A DNA stretch of 64,000 nt from Aedes albopictus (taxonomy: Eukaryota; Arthropoda; Insecta; Diptera; Culicidae): contig NC_085137.1 in the NCBI RefSeq assembly GCF_035046485.1, forward strand, positions 460,129,504 through 460,193,503, in the 5' to 3' direction. Positions 1 through 10,058 of this stretch are shown here, in pieces. A program made the translations under genes and the position numbers. Below the pieces are notes generated by a model. That model made no database searches. It worked only from the letters and a program-made list of their open reading frames with translations, and was not told the origin of the DNA. Each line of letters opens with the position of its first letter. The stretch's first letter is position 1.

Positions 1-480
1 AATATTTGTTTTCTGTGTTCTTTTTTCTTAATGTATTATTTCTTTTTGCCTTTCTCGTACACCAAAGTGTTCTGAAAGGCTATACATTCAATCAAAAAAC
101 GAATTTTCGATAGAAGGCTCGGAGGGTCAAGTCACATATACCATTTAACTCAGTTCGACGAATCGAGGTGATGTCTGTATGTATGTGTGTGTATGTATGT
201 CTGTTGTGTACAACAAGTTCACTCACTTTTAAAGCACTTCCCATTGGTCGATTTTTTGGATTATAGCTCGAATCGAACCGGAATTTTACCGCATTGTTTG
301 CTATTGAAAATGGTCGGTCGAGACGTTCCGGAGTTATGGCCATTTGAGTGATCCGGACCAGCACCGGTAGAACTGGCCACATATAAAACTGAACCAAGCC
401 CCATCATGCGACACATCAAACTGCGACGATTTTTGTAACCTTCAGCATGGTTGAAAAATTTTGTGCGAATATCAACACAG
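1..480. repeat. Unclassified dispersed repeat, 5' part cut by the window
   Basis: No supportable coding potential. The stretch from about 100 to 400 (conserved-looking segments around 'ggagggtcaagtcacatat' and 'gttccggagttatggccat') resembles a dispersed family common in Aedes, but I cannot assign its class. A short TG/TATG-rich microsatellite lies at about 175-208. Two short ORFs here have no recognisable domains. Confidence 0.4.
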
Positions 481-489
481 GAGACCGAA

Positions 490-1600
490 AATTCTACGAA
501 GTCGGTCCAAAATTCAAGATGGCGGTCTAAAATCCAAAATGGCGGCTCTAAATTCAAGATGGCGGCTGTATAATGTAGATTTAAGCCCTAAACCAGGCAA
601 TATTTTGTATGTGGACGATGTTTGGAGTCCAATAATAGCGACCATAATATCCAAGATGGCGGTCTAAAACCCAAGATGGCGCTTCCAATTTCAAGATGGT
701 GGCTGTTAAATGGAGTTTTAGGCCCTGAAACCATGCAATATGGGTATATTTTGTATGGGGAAGATGTCTGGAAATGACGATTTGAGTTTCCAAGATGGTG
801 GTCTAAAATTCAAGATGGCGGCTCCAAATTCAAGATGGCGGCTGTTTAACGGAGTTTTAGGCATTAAAACCATGTAATATGGGTATATTTTGCATGGGGA
901 AGATGTTCGGAGTCCAAAAATGGCGAACCGAACATGTAATATGACGATCTAAAGTTCAAGATGGCGGTTTTAAATTCAAGATGGCAGCTGAATAACGAAG
1001 TTTTAGGCCCTTAAACCATGCAATAAAGGGTATATTTTGTACATGAATGATGACTGGAGTCCAATAGTGGCGACCTGAATATCCAAGACGGCGGTCTAAA
1101 ATCCAAGATGGCAGCTCCAATTCCAAGATGGCGGCTGTATAACGGAGTTTTAGGCCCTAAACCATGCAATAAGGGTATATTTGGTATAATGAAGATGTCT
1201 GGAGTCCACAAATGGTGACCTGAATATCCAAGATGGCGGTCTCAAATCCAAGATGGCGGCTCTAAATTCAAGATGGCGGCTGTTTATTGGAGTTTAAGCC
1301 TAAAACCATGCAATATGGGTATATTTTGTAAGGGGAAGATGTCCGACGATCGCGGAATGGCGATATGAACATTCAAGTTGGCGTTCTAAAATTCAAGATG
1401 GCGGCTTCAAATTCAAGATGGAGGCTGTTTAAAGGAGTTTAAGGCCCTAAACCATGCAATAAGGGTAAATTTGGTATGAGGAAGATGTCTGGAGTCCAAA
1501 AATGGCGATCAGAATATCCAACATGGCGGTCTAAAATCCAAGATGGCGACTCCAAATTCAAGATAGCGGTTGTTCATTGGAGTTTTTGGCTCTAAAATCA
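490..1600. repeat. ~145-bp tandem repeat carrying clustered CAAGATGGCGGC motifs
   Basis: About eight degenerate copies of a 135-149 bp unit. Each holds a run of two or three CAAGATGGCGGY motifs spaced exactly 20 bp apart (for example 811/831 and 1229/1249/1269), followed by 'ggagttttaggccctaaacc' and 'gggtatattttgtatgggga'. Eleven exact CAAGATGGCGG matches start at 515, 555, 652, 811, 831, 957, 1124, 1229, 1249, 1269 and 1394, and there are about as many one-mismatch versions. No coding sequence is evident. Confidence 0.85.
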
Positions 1601-2160
1601 TGAAAATCGAAAGGTGTTATATTCAGCTTTTAATTTATGGACAAAGGAATTTTAGTAAATTTCATATTTTAAAAAACTGTAAAACTCGATATTGAACAAA
1701 AACTTAAAAACTGTTCTACTTAAAATTTTTTGAAGCACGGTTTTGAAATCAGCACTAAATTTTTAGGTTCACGACTTTCGTTTTATTTTGAAACCAGTGT
1801 AACCAATTACTATTATTATTATTATTTATTAAAGACATTTTACATTGTTTAATTTATGTGTCTCCTTGTTTGTTTGTTATTTTTTCGCCCGTAATTATTT
1901 TTTGTTAGTTCATTTTTTGGTAATAAATAATCAATTTATGTTTAAGTTTTTTATTCGTTCATAAGTTTATTTATTGATTATTGATTTGAATAGTGAAATA
2001 TCTTTGAAATTTTCAATTATTTAGATATACACTCACACCCCAAAATTAGTATGTCGTCAATACTTTAATAGATTCATTACGTAAATGGATTTGTTTTTTT
2101 ATTTATATAGAGTTCACGCTCTTCCATAGCAGTTTATCTCAAATCATATCCAGTAATATC
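1601..2160. other. AT-rich non-coding stretch
   Basis: Nothing gene-like. It holds a short (TTA)n microsatellite at about 1810-1830 and long A/T tracts. Confidence 0.6.
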
Positions 2161-2164
2161 GAAA

Positions 2165-2350
2165 TAAGCCATGAGATCGTACGGCCGAAAACGTTATTAG
2201 GTCGAAAAGGTTCATAGACCGAAAATATTGTTAGGTCGAAAAGGTGGACAGGTCGATATATCGTGTGGCCGCAACATTTTTATACATCAAAGTGTTTATT
2301 TATTCCAGTAGGTCATTGGACCGAAAAGGTCATTGGGTCGCAAAGGTTAA
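2165..2350. repeat. Degenerate GGTCGAAAAGGT/GGTCATTGG tandem repeat
   Basis: Repeated variants of 'aggtcgaaaaggt', 'gaccgaaaa' and 'aggtcattgg' at roughly 20-25 bp spacing. A similar motif set ('ggccgaaggtcattgg') recurs at 59665-59700, so this is a dispersed simple-repeat family. The next 260 bp (2351-2610) are AT-rich with no feature. Confidence 0.6.
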
Positions 2351-2611
2351 AGTGACAACTTAGATGATTCAAAATGATCGTGAAAATCGTTGTTGATGGA
2401 CCTTAAACAACTGAAATATTTTTTTCGCTATTATTTGTTTATTTTGTTTTTATTTACAGTTTTGCATTTATCAATTTAATGATTGATTGATTTATTTTTT
2501 ATTGACTCATAATTCATTTACTTATTTTTCATTATACATTTCGTTATATTTACTCTTGAATAATTAGTTGAAATATAACCCAAATTTACATAATATATCA
2601 TATAAACCATT

Positions 2612-2830
2612 AGTGTGGCTTCGTGGTCGTGCGGCTAGTGTCACCAAGCATTTAGTCGCATCGTTCTAGGAGTGCGGGTTCGATTCCCTCCGCTGCTGTC
2701 AGGAAAAGTTTTCGGCTGTGCCACTGGGCGTTGCATGCTAGTGCGTTGTTTAGTGTTGTGCTTTCTTCAAAGAGCAAACAGCTCACTGGAAGTACTAAAC
2801 GTGTCCGTGTCTTTTTAAGTTGAAAGTTTA
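2612..2830 (+). mobile_element. tRNA-derived SINE
   Basis: The 5' part is tRNA-like: 'gtggcttcgtggtcgtgcgg' acts as an A-box region and 'gggttcgattccct' (near 2676) is a good Pol III B-box. A non-tRNA body follows ('gccactgggcgttgcatg', then 'gtgtccgtgtctttttaag'). The copy is degenerate and I could not define clean target-site duplications. It lacks the structure of a functional tRNA gene. The family name is not known to me with certainty. Confidence 0.65.
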
Positions 2831-3370
2831 CATGACTAAACTGAAGTTTACATGACGAGTAATTTTCATATTTTTTTCTTATCTGTGTAGTTCAAACCTC
2901 CAACACGCCCTTAACTCCTACCAACTTCTCTTGCCGCTTCTTTACCGTAAACCAAACTTATCCCTAATCATAAGTACTCAAACTAACGTGAACACAATCA
3001 AATTACATTTGGGTTACGTTACTTTAATGGAGGTACCCAAATAGATTATATCTTATGGATTCTACCTAAATAGAGGTCCCAGTGTAATGTGATTTGCAAA
3101 AACGTCTCTGTGTTGTTGTGAGGATATGCGTATGGCTCAGCACAAAATGCGTCTTAGAAACATTTTATTATTTTTTGTTCGTCAGGTTTTATTGGCGCGG
3201 TAACTACGGATGGTTACAAGTGACAAAAATATTGGAACCAATAGGAGGATTGAATAAGCGGTCGTGAAATTGAATTTTTCGCTGAAACTTAGTAATAATT
3301 TAATTAAATTGAATTAATCTAGAAGATTTGGACCGCAAATAGTGAGTGGAAGAAAGCACTGTGAGAACAT
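2831..3370. other. Non-coding stretch, no feature seen
   Basis: No ORF, RNA gene or clear repeat boundary is supported. A local direct repeat of 'gtttacatgac' follows the SINE. Confidence 0.5.
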
Positions 3371-3558
3371 AGGGTATCGAGCCACTTAGACAGTGGTTTC
3401 TATTTTGGGCTCTTTTCCGCTACAACTAAATTGACTTGAAATTTTGTACTATACTTATCTCACTGCTTTCTAAAAAAGTGTCAATTGGTTTAAATTGACT
3501 GAGTTATAGCGGAAAGTGCCCAAAAATAGAAGCCACTGCTCAAGTGGTTCGGTTCCCT
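3371..3558. mobile_element. MITE with long imperfect terminal inverted repeats
   Basis: The left end 'agggtatcgagccactt' with 'cagtggtttctattttggg' pairs with the right end 'cccaaaaatagaagccactg' and 'aagtggttcggttccct'. The inversion continues inward ('tttccgctacaact' against 'gagttatagcggaaa'). Length is about 188 bp and non-coding. The target-site duplication is not clear. Confidence 0.7.
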
Positions 3559-4135
3559 GTAATATTATAAAATAGTTTAAAATTATTAATGAATAAACCT
3601 GTTCCTAGTTCAAGGTGCTCCATGTTTGTTTTAATCTGCTGCATTGGCGTATCTAGGATTTTTTCCTAGGGGGTGCCTAGGGGGTGCCAGTTTCAGTGGC
3701 TTCTAAGTTATTTTGCTTTTTTTTAAAGGAAATACCGAGCCACCCTCAATTTCTTAGTATAATGATATACTGCGTCGCGGAAAAAAATAGAACGAAAATT
3801 TAAACGCGCTATATTTTAAAGAACAGTTTTTTCTGGAAAATCCAAACCGTTGTACTGATGTGAGGTTTGGAAACTTAATAACTTGATTGCGTATAATACA
3901 TGGAATTTGTATTTTGGAAATTGTTTTACAATTTATTTCAATTAAGACTTCTTTTGCAAATCTCTCAGTAATTCCTTTCTTCGGTAATATCTTTTTTTTT
4001 TGGACTTTCATTATCTATGCTATTCGGAATTCCTTCGCCAATTCCTTCGAAAACTTCTTCGGAAATTCTTTTATAAATCGCTTTTATAATTTTAATGAAA
4101 ATTCTTTAGAAAATTTCTTCTAGATTTCTTCAGTA

Positions 4136-4314
4136 TTTTTTTTATCTGTATAAACGAGATTTTTTAGCCCTAGGCTAGTTCATCTCGGGACGCTTTACTT
4201 CCCTTCCGAAGGAAGAACTCACATTTTGCGACGAGTTTGTCGGGAGTGGGATTCTATCCCAGATCATCGGCATGACAGTCACGTGTTTTAACCACCACAC
4301 CAGGTCCGCTCCAC
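4136..4314 (-). mobile_element. tRNA-derived SINE nested in the 4.5-kb element
   Basis: Read on the minus strand it begins 'ggagcggacctggtgtggtg' (A-box-like region), then has 'gggatagaatcccactcccg' (degenerate B-box) and ends with 'ctagggctaaaaaatctcg'. An exact 11-bp target duplication, TTTCTTCAGTA, lies at 4125-4135 and 4315-4325, so the SINE inserted after the host element was in place. Confidence 0.85.
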
Positions 4315-5174
4315 TTTCTTCAGTAATTATTTAAGAAATTCCTGCAGCACATAGTTTTGGAATACTTTCGGCAACTCCGATATTACTTTCATTGAAAATT
4401 TATTTGGGAATTTTATCAGAAATTTCCTTGGAAATTTTGGAAACTTCGATTATTAATTTGGGAGCTTCTTCGGTAATTCCTTTGGAAATTGATTCAGCAA
4501 ATTTCTTAAAGATTTCCTAAGAGAATGTATTCGAAAAAAATCTTTGGTGGTTCTTTATAATTCTTTATATCTGTCACGGTGATACTACGACAATTACTTT
4601 TGGAATTCTTTAAAAAAAATATGCAGCAATTCCTTTGATGATTCCGGAAAATTCTTTGAGAATTTCTTCGATTTTTTTTTTTGTAAATGTTTGTGTAAAT
4701 TTTTATTGAATATATTGCGGTAATTTATTTTGCGATTGGATTTAGCCAATTTAGAAAAAAAAGCCTTAATATTTTCTTCAGGAATTCCATTGGTAATTCT
4801 TATATGAATTCCTTTGCAAGTACTTTGAAAGTTCTAAGGTAATATTGATGAAAATTTTTCCAGTAATATCTTTGGGAATTTGTCGGGAAGTTTTCCGTGA
4901 ATTTCATAGGATTTTCTTCAAGCAAGCCCATTTAAGAATTTCTGGATTTCCAATTCAGCAATTTTCGGAAGCAATCGATATAAATAGATCATAAAGAATT
5001 GCAAAAGTAATACCGATAAAATTGCCTGAGAAATTGAAAAAGCAACTGAAAAAAGGCTAAAATAATTTCAGAAGAATAGCCATTGAAATTATAAAAAATA
5101 TCCAAAGTAATTAAATAAATTAAATTCCAATGAAACTACCGCAGAAATTAAAAAAAAAACATGCTGTATGAAAG

Positions 5175-5230
5175 AAATGACCATACTGCGGTCTAGCGAA
5201 CACGGAGTCGTGGGTTCGAATCTCATCCAT
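5175..5230 (+). repeat. Short tRNA-like fragment
   Basis: 'gcggtctagcgaacacgg' followed by the B-box-like 'gtgggttcgaatctcatcc'. It is too short and unpaired to be a tRNA; probably a SINE or tRNA relic. Confidence 0.3.
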
Positions 5231-7182
5231 TTCTCAATTTGTCAATTAGCCTTCTAGTTTTTCCCGTACATCCCTATAGGATTTCATTAGAGATTTTTCT
5301 AGTAATACCTCCTAGGATTTATCTGGAAATTCCAATTATTCCCGAAATTCGTTTAGGGAATCCTCTTGAATATTTATATTGGGATGTCTTCAGCTGGTAT
5401 TCCTTGAAGAAGACAAACATGAGTTCCAGGAGTAATATCATGATTAATTTCTAGAATAATCCATTAATAAAAACTCTAGAGAATCTCCTGGAAGAATCTT
5501 AAGAAAAATCCCTGGAAGAATCAAAGGCATTTCTGAAAGCATCCAAGGGAAATTGTCTAGAAGAATCCTAGCAATTCCTAGAATGCCAGATGAAATTCGT
5601 AAAAGGATTCCTACAGGTATCACAATAAGAATTTCTGGAGGAGACCTAGGAGGCATTGCTGAAACATTAGAGGCATGGAATCCTAATCCTGGATGAAAGT
5701 CAAGAGTTCCTGGGTTCCTGGAGGAATTCAATGATAAAAAATTGGTGAAATCCCAGGAAAAACATCCTTTGGGATTTCCAGGAGGAAACACTGAAGGCAA
5801 GGCTCCTATGAAGGTTGCCTTGAATAATTCCAGCAAGTTTTTGAAGGAATACCTGGAGAAATTCATAGAAGAATCCCTAGATGAATTCCGGGAGGTATTT
5901 CAGTAAGAATTTCTAGAGGAGTCCTAGGGGGAATTGCTGGCAGAACCACAGCATCAATAGCTTGAGAAATGTAGCTGAAATTCCTGGATGAAGAACATGA
6001 GAAGCTTATGAGAGAATCGTTGGATAAAATATCTTGGATAAAAATTACTGGAGGAATCACCGGAGAGCTTCTGAAGAAATCACAGAAAAAAAATCTCAGA
6101 AGGTATTATAAGAAGGGTTCTAGCATCAATCCTAGGAGGAATTGCTGGAGGAAACTATTCAGGAAATGCCTGGGAGTATCCCAAGAAAAAAATCCTTGAA
6201 ATACCTAGTGAAGTTTCTGCAAGAACCGGTGAAGGTATTTTGGAAGAATTTATAACGAAGGCCCTGCATGAATCGCAGAAAGAAAATCTAAAGGAATCTC
6301 AAAAAGATTTCCCGGGAGAATTCCAGCCACAATGCTAGGATAAATTCGTATAGGAATGACTAGAAGTATTTCTGGACGTATTCTAGTAAGAATTTCTGGA
6401 GTAATTGTTGAAAGAACCGCATGAAAAGTTGTTTGAGGTATCCTTGGAGGAAGGCCAAAAGGAGTTGCTGCAGACATTTTTGGAGAAATCTTTGGATAAA
6501 ATCTCTGAAGGAATTCCTAGATGAGTCCTTGGAGAAATCCGGGGTAGAACAATCAAAGAAATTTCTGCAAGAGTTCCAGGAAGTTTGTCTGGAAAGATTC
6601 AAGCAAAAAAGACAGGAGAAAGCTCTAGAAGATTCCGTAGCATAAATTCTAAAGCTCCTTAGTTATCTGGAGGAAATCTTAGAATTCCGGCAGGTTTCAT
6701 AGAAGAAATTTCTAGAGAAATCCTAGAGTCAGGAATACCTAAAAGTAGTTCCTCTAACAAATGCCTGGAGGAATACCTACAGTTCACCTTGAAAGAATCG
6801 GTAGAAGTATACTGGAGGAATCCCTGACGGAATCGCAGGAGGAATTTCTGGAGGAATCTCAGGAGGATTTCCCGAAAGTATTGCAGCAAGTAAGAATGTC
6901 AGGAGCATTTCCTAGAAATATTTCTGAAGGAGTCCTAATAGGGATTTCTTGAAGAATTCCAGCTGGAATTCATGGAGGAAGGTCAATAGAAGTTCTTGGA
7001 GAAATCCTCTGTGGAATTTCTGGAAGAAACTCTGGAGAAAGTCCTGGATAAATCACTCATATTTTTGAGATTATTGCAACGTAAGAACTATATCACAAAC
7101 ACACGACTCGACGCGGAACAGGACATAACACTTTTTGTTCTTAGAAATAACGAAAAAAGGATATAAATTTACCTTTTTTAAT

Positions 7183-7216
7183 GACCGGTTTCGGGTTTGT
7201 TGTCACCCATCATCAG
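7183..7216 (-). ncRNA. Hammerhead-ribozyme-like core, left arm
   Basis: Minus-strand copy of the core described at 7242-7275: CTGATGA, an extra T, a GGGT/ACCC stem, GAAA, then ACCGGT and C. It is identical to the right-arm copy. Flanking stem I pairing is poor, so self-cleavage by this copy alone is doubtful. Confidence 0.3.
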
Positions 7217-7241
7217 GACGATGTTCTGGTTGGACATCGTC

Positions 7242-7275
7242 CTGATGATGGGTGACAACAAACCCGAAACCGGTC
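7242..7275 (+). ncRNA. Hammerhead-ribozyme-like core, right arm
   Basis: CTGATGA at 7242-7248, T at 7249, a stem II candidate GGGT (7250-7253) with ACCC (7262-7265), GAA at 7266-7268, the self-complementary ACCGGT at 7269-7274 as a minimal stem III, and C at 7275 as the cleavage-site nucleotide. Against a functional ribozyme: the extra T at the position where the canonical G10.1-C11.1 pair should start, and weak stem I pairing. It may be a relic or only a structural hairpin. Confidence 0.3.
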
Positions 7276-8408
7276 GTTAAAAGAGGTAAATTTATATCCT
7301 TTTTTCGTTATTTCTAAGAACAAAAAGTGTTATGTACTGTTCCGCGTCGAGTCGTGTGATTGCCTGGATAAATCCTTGAAGAAATCTCTGGAAGAATCAC
7401 CGAAGGGATTTTTAGAAAAATCCCAGGGAGATTTTCCGGAAGAATTTCTGGAACTTCCCTAGTAGAATACCTGAAGGTACCACAGTGAGAATTTTTGGAG
7501 TTGCTTGAGGAATCCTAGCCACAATTCCCGGAGAAAGGTCAATATAAGCTCCTGGAGGAGTTCCATGAGAAATTTCTGGATGAATCTCTGAAGGAATTCC
7601 TGAAAGAATCACCGGAGAAACTTCTGAAAGGATCCCAGGAAGATTGTCTTGAATTATCCCGCCAGGAATTCCTGAAGGAGTCCCAATAGAAATTTTTAGA
7701 GGAATCCCTAGAAGAATTCCGGGAAGTATCAAAATCAAAGTAAGAATTTCCATAGAATGTAGTATGTATGACCCCATCAGGACTGCCTGGAGAATCCTAT
7801 GAGAAGTTTATTGAAAAAAATCAGTAGGAATCCATAAGGAAGCCTAGAGAAATCACTGCATAAATAGATAGAGATATTTCTGGAGAAATCCATAGAAAAG
7901 TCTGTTGATTGTTCTTTCCAATATCCAAAACGCTGAAACGTACAACAAGTATACAAGTAATTCTGAGTGTGCCTAAGTTTTGTTGAAATGTGCCATTAAT
8001 AAATGTTAGAATTATTGTGTTAAGTTTTAAATTTTAGGTGTCTGACAAGAAAAATTCTAGGGGGTGCCAAATTTGTTCTAGGGGGTGCCAGGCACCCCTG
8101 GAACCCCCCCTAGCTACGCCAATGATCTGCTGTGAAAATTAATTCAACGATTGAATCGCCACCACAACAGGTATATTGAATGATATTGCATTTTTTTTCC
8201 CTGAAAACATATATCAACACAATAACAATAGTTTTATTTTAAAATTGCTTCAGACAAATGAAATATCCATCACTGATCTTTTCAGATGCTTCCTAAAATC
8301 AATGAAAACTCAGCGAAAATTCATACTGTTCCGTCTTTGCCAAAGCCGTCATGCTCCACCGAACCACTTCGCCGAACTAATCCGATCTTCGCTTCTTGCT
8401 TCTTCCAG

Positions 8409-8814
8409 ATGGCTACATAATTGGCAATTACCTGCACGCATCGGAACAGGACATCCGGGACTTTTTCTGGACCGGCTCGGGCGATGGCCCATCGTCGGCC
8501 CTTAATCCCTTCGACCGGTTTCCAATCAGTGAGGATGCAATCATCAAAACGGCCACCGTTGTGGCCACGGTGTACATCGACCGGAGTGGCAGCAGTGGGG
8601 GCGCAAACGGCGGCGGTGCCGGAGATGAGCTGTGCATCTTCGATTGTCCTCCGGCCGGCGGCGGTGGGGGCATCGTGGACGAGACGATTGATAACGTTAC
8701 ACCCACCGACAGGCGCTTCTGGCTGATGACGGTCATCGGGGGGCTGTTCGGCAAGAAGGATTACCCGGAACTGGAGGGAAACCTGGCCAAACTGTACCGG
8801 GTGGCGTTTACCAG
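8409..8814 (+). CDS. Internal coding exon of an unidentified Gly-rich protein (exon A)
   Basis: The acceptor 'cttgcttcttccag' ends at 8408 and the donor 'ccag|gtaggt' begins at 8815. The exon carries 134 full codons with the two last bases of a split codon at its start and two bases of another at its end (incoming phase 1, outgoing phase 2). The product opens GYIIGNYLHASEQDIRDFFW, has two Gly-rich low-complexity runs, and ends with a folded-looking segment, RRFWLMTVIGGLFGKKDYPE then LEGNLAKLYRVAFTR. GC content and codon use are far above the flanking introns, which supports real coding. The initiator exon lies upstream, possibly outside the window. I do not recognise the family; a KIAA1549-type membrane protein crossed my mind but cannot be defended here. 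Confidence 0.75.
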
Positions 8815-9036
8815 GTAGGTACGGTGATTCGCGGACGGATTTGTACGGGTGGTGTTTTCTGATTGTTAATAATATATAGAGTGTGGGCCGTGGGGTCATG
8901 CAGGCAGGGGAGTTATAATTCAGTAAATAATAAATCTGGGCAGCTCAACGGATCCGAATCTTGACCACTTTTTTGTGCCCTAAGGCTTGATCCAAATGTG
9001 GCATTTAAGTTTTTCTGAAGCCATTACCATAAGTTA

Positions 9037-9145
9037 GGGTAAAAACACTAGACTTCGCTCCCCTAAAATTCTGCCCTAATCTTCGCCACTTCATACATAA
9101 AAAATGGAAAATGTGTGGAGGGGGCGAAGACTAGTGCTTTTACCC
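9037..9145. mobile_element. TA-flanked MITE in the intron after exon A
   Basis: TIR GGGTAAAAACACTAGACTTC at the left, matched by 'gaagactagtgcttttaccc' at the right with one or two mismatches. TA dinucleotides flank it at 9035-9036 and 9146-9147. It is 109 bp, non-coding and mariner-like in target choice. The rest of this intron (8815-9647) shows no other feature. Confidence 0.8.
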
Positions 9146-9647
9146 TATATGTTAACAAATATATGACAAATATCTTTTGAACTAAAAATTGTGTACTTGT
9201 TTCAGATTCTGGGTTTTAAGACAGCTAAAACTCGAAGTTTATTTGCAGATGCCAGTGCAAACTACATAAGTCATGACAAGAGAAATTGACAATTTTCAGA
9301 GAACGTTGCACCTTAATTTTTCAATATTCTGTTAGAGCCTTCAAGTTTTTGAAAGCAGCATTGAAATGCAAAACCCGTAAATCACGTGAATGGTGATGCC
9401 TAATGCTAGTTGTAATTGTTTTTTTTTTCACTATTTTTCAAAATTGCATTCTTGTATACATATGGCATACAGTTACTGTTGAGTGCAGTTCATTTTTTGC
9501 CACACTTTGGAGAAAAGTCTATTCCTTTCTGGAAAAGAATTGCCGGATTAGAGCCAGCATAATCCGACTAGCAAAAGGGAAGCTCCACTCCAAGGGGGGA
9601 TGAACAAGAGAGAGACAATTTCCTGGCTAACAGTTTCCAATTTCCAG

Positions 9648-10058
9648 ACAACAAGCATTACATCTCGGTATCAACAACAACACTCTTCACATGCAATCGT
9701 CACCGCCGCAGAGAGGAGGAAGTCATCGAATACGGAGGAGGAGCATTCCATCGGATCGCCCCGAGGGGCTCCGGACCAGTGACCGGGGTAGGAGGCACTT
9801 GGTCGAGCAAGTCAGATCAACGAGGACAATGGAATCAAGTGGCAAACGTAAGCCGCTCGAAGGCAGGAATGTTCTTGTGAATGAGCAGGTCTACAAGTAC
9901 GAAAGATATAGACGGAAGCGTAGGAAAAAGGTGCACAAACGAGATACGGACGATGGGTCAGGCGATGGAGACGGAGGAACTGGGCAGCCTGTGGTGGTGG
10001 TGTCCGAACAAGGACATGCGGAGAGCGTGCAGGATGATCAAATGCAGCAGTTGCAACG
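9648..10058 (+). CDS. Internal coding exon of the same protein (exon B)
   Basis: The acceptor 'agtttccaatttccag' ends at 9647 and the donor 'cg|gtgagt' begins at 10059. Its first base completes the split Arg codon from exon A, giving the in-frame junction AFTR-QQALHLGINNN. There are 136 full codons and two carried-over bases (phase 2). The product is hydrophilic: SSPPQRGGSHRIRRR, then a strongly basic YERYRRKRRKKVHKRD that could be a nuclear-localisation, membrane-adjacent or dibasic-processing signal, then an acidic Gly/Asp run and QPVVVVSEQG. A possible alternative donor, 'aaac|gtaagc', lies near 9848. No transmembrane segment is visible. Confidence 0.7.

Larger units (their letters stand above)
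7100..7358. mobile_element. Near-perfect 259-bp hairpin (foldback MITE)
   Basis: The left arm, 7100 to about 7224, is almost exactly the reverse complement of the right arm, about 7235-7358, with a loop of roughly 9 nt ('tctggttgg'). The arms start 'cacacgactcgacgcgg' and end 'ccgcgtcgagtcgtgtg'. Each arm contains the same hammerhead-like core next to the loop (separate entries). It sits inside the GGAATTCC repeat of the 4.5-kb element. No ORF. Confidence 0.85.
3642..8124. mobile_element. 4.5-kb non-autonomous TIR element filled with degenerate GGAATTCC repeats
   Basis: The termini are inverted: CATTGGCGTATCTAGG at the left and CCTAGCTACGCCAATG at the right, one mismatch over 16 bp. Both are followed inward by G/C-runs ('cctagggggtgcc' and 'ggcacccctgg'). 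An exact 8-bp duplication, ATCTGCTG, flanks the element at 3634-3641 and 8125-8132, so it reads as one insertion. The interior (about 3950-5170 and 5240-7860) is a degenerate array of 'ggaattcc', 'tcctggagg' and 'ttcttcggaaat' words with no transposase. The many short ORFs are by-products of this repeat. It carries a nested SINE (4136-4314) and a hairpin (7100-7358). An 8-bp TSD is typical of hAT, but the TIR is not one I recognise. Confidence 0.75.

Noticed and set aside
5175..5230. A tRNA gene
   Set aside because: It has a B-box-like segment but no acceptor or anticodon stem pairing; kept only as a tRNA-like fragment.
8321..8899. 192-codon minus-strand ORF and other frames over exon A
   Set aside because: Antisense shadow of a GC-rich exon; the plus-strand frame alone fits splice sites and joins the next exons in phase.
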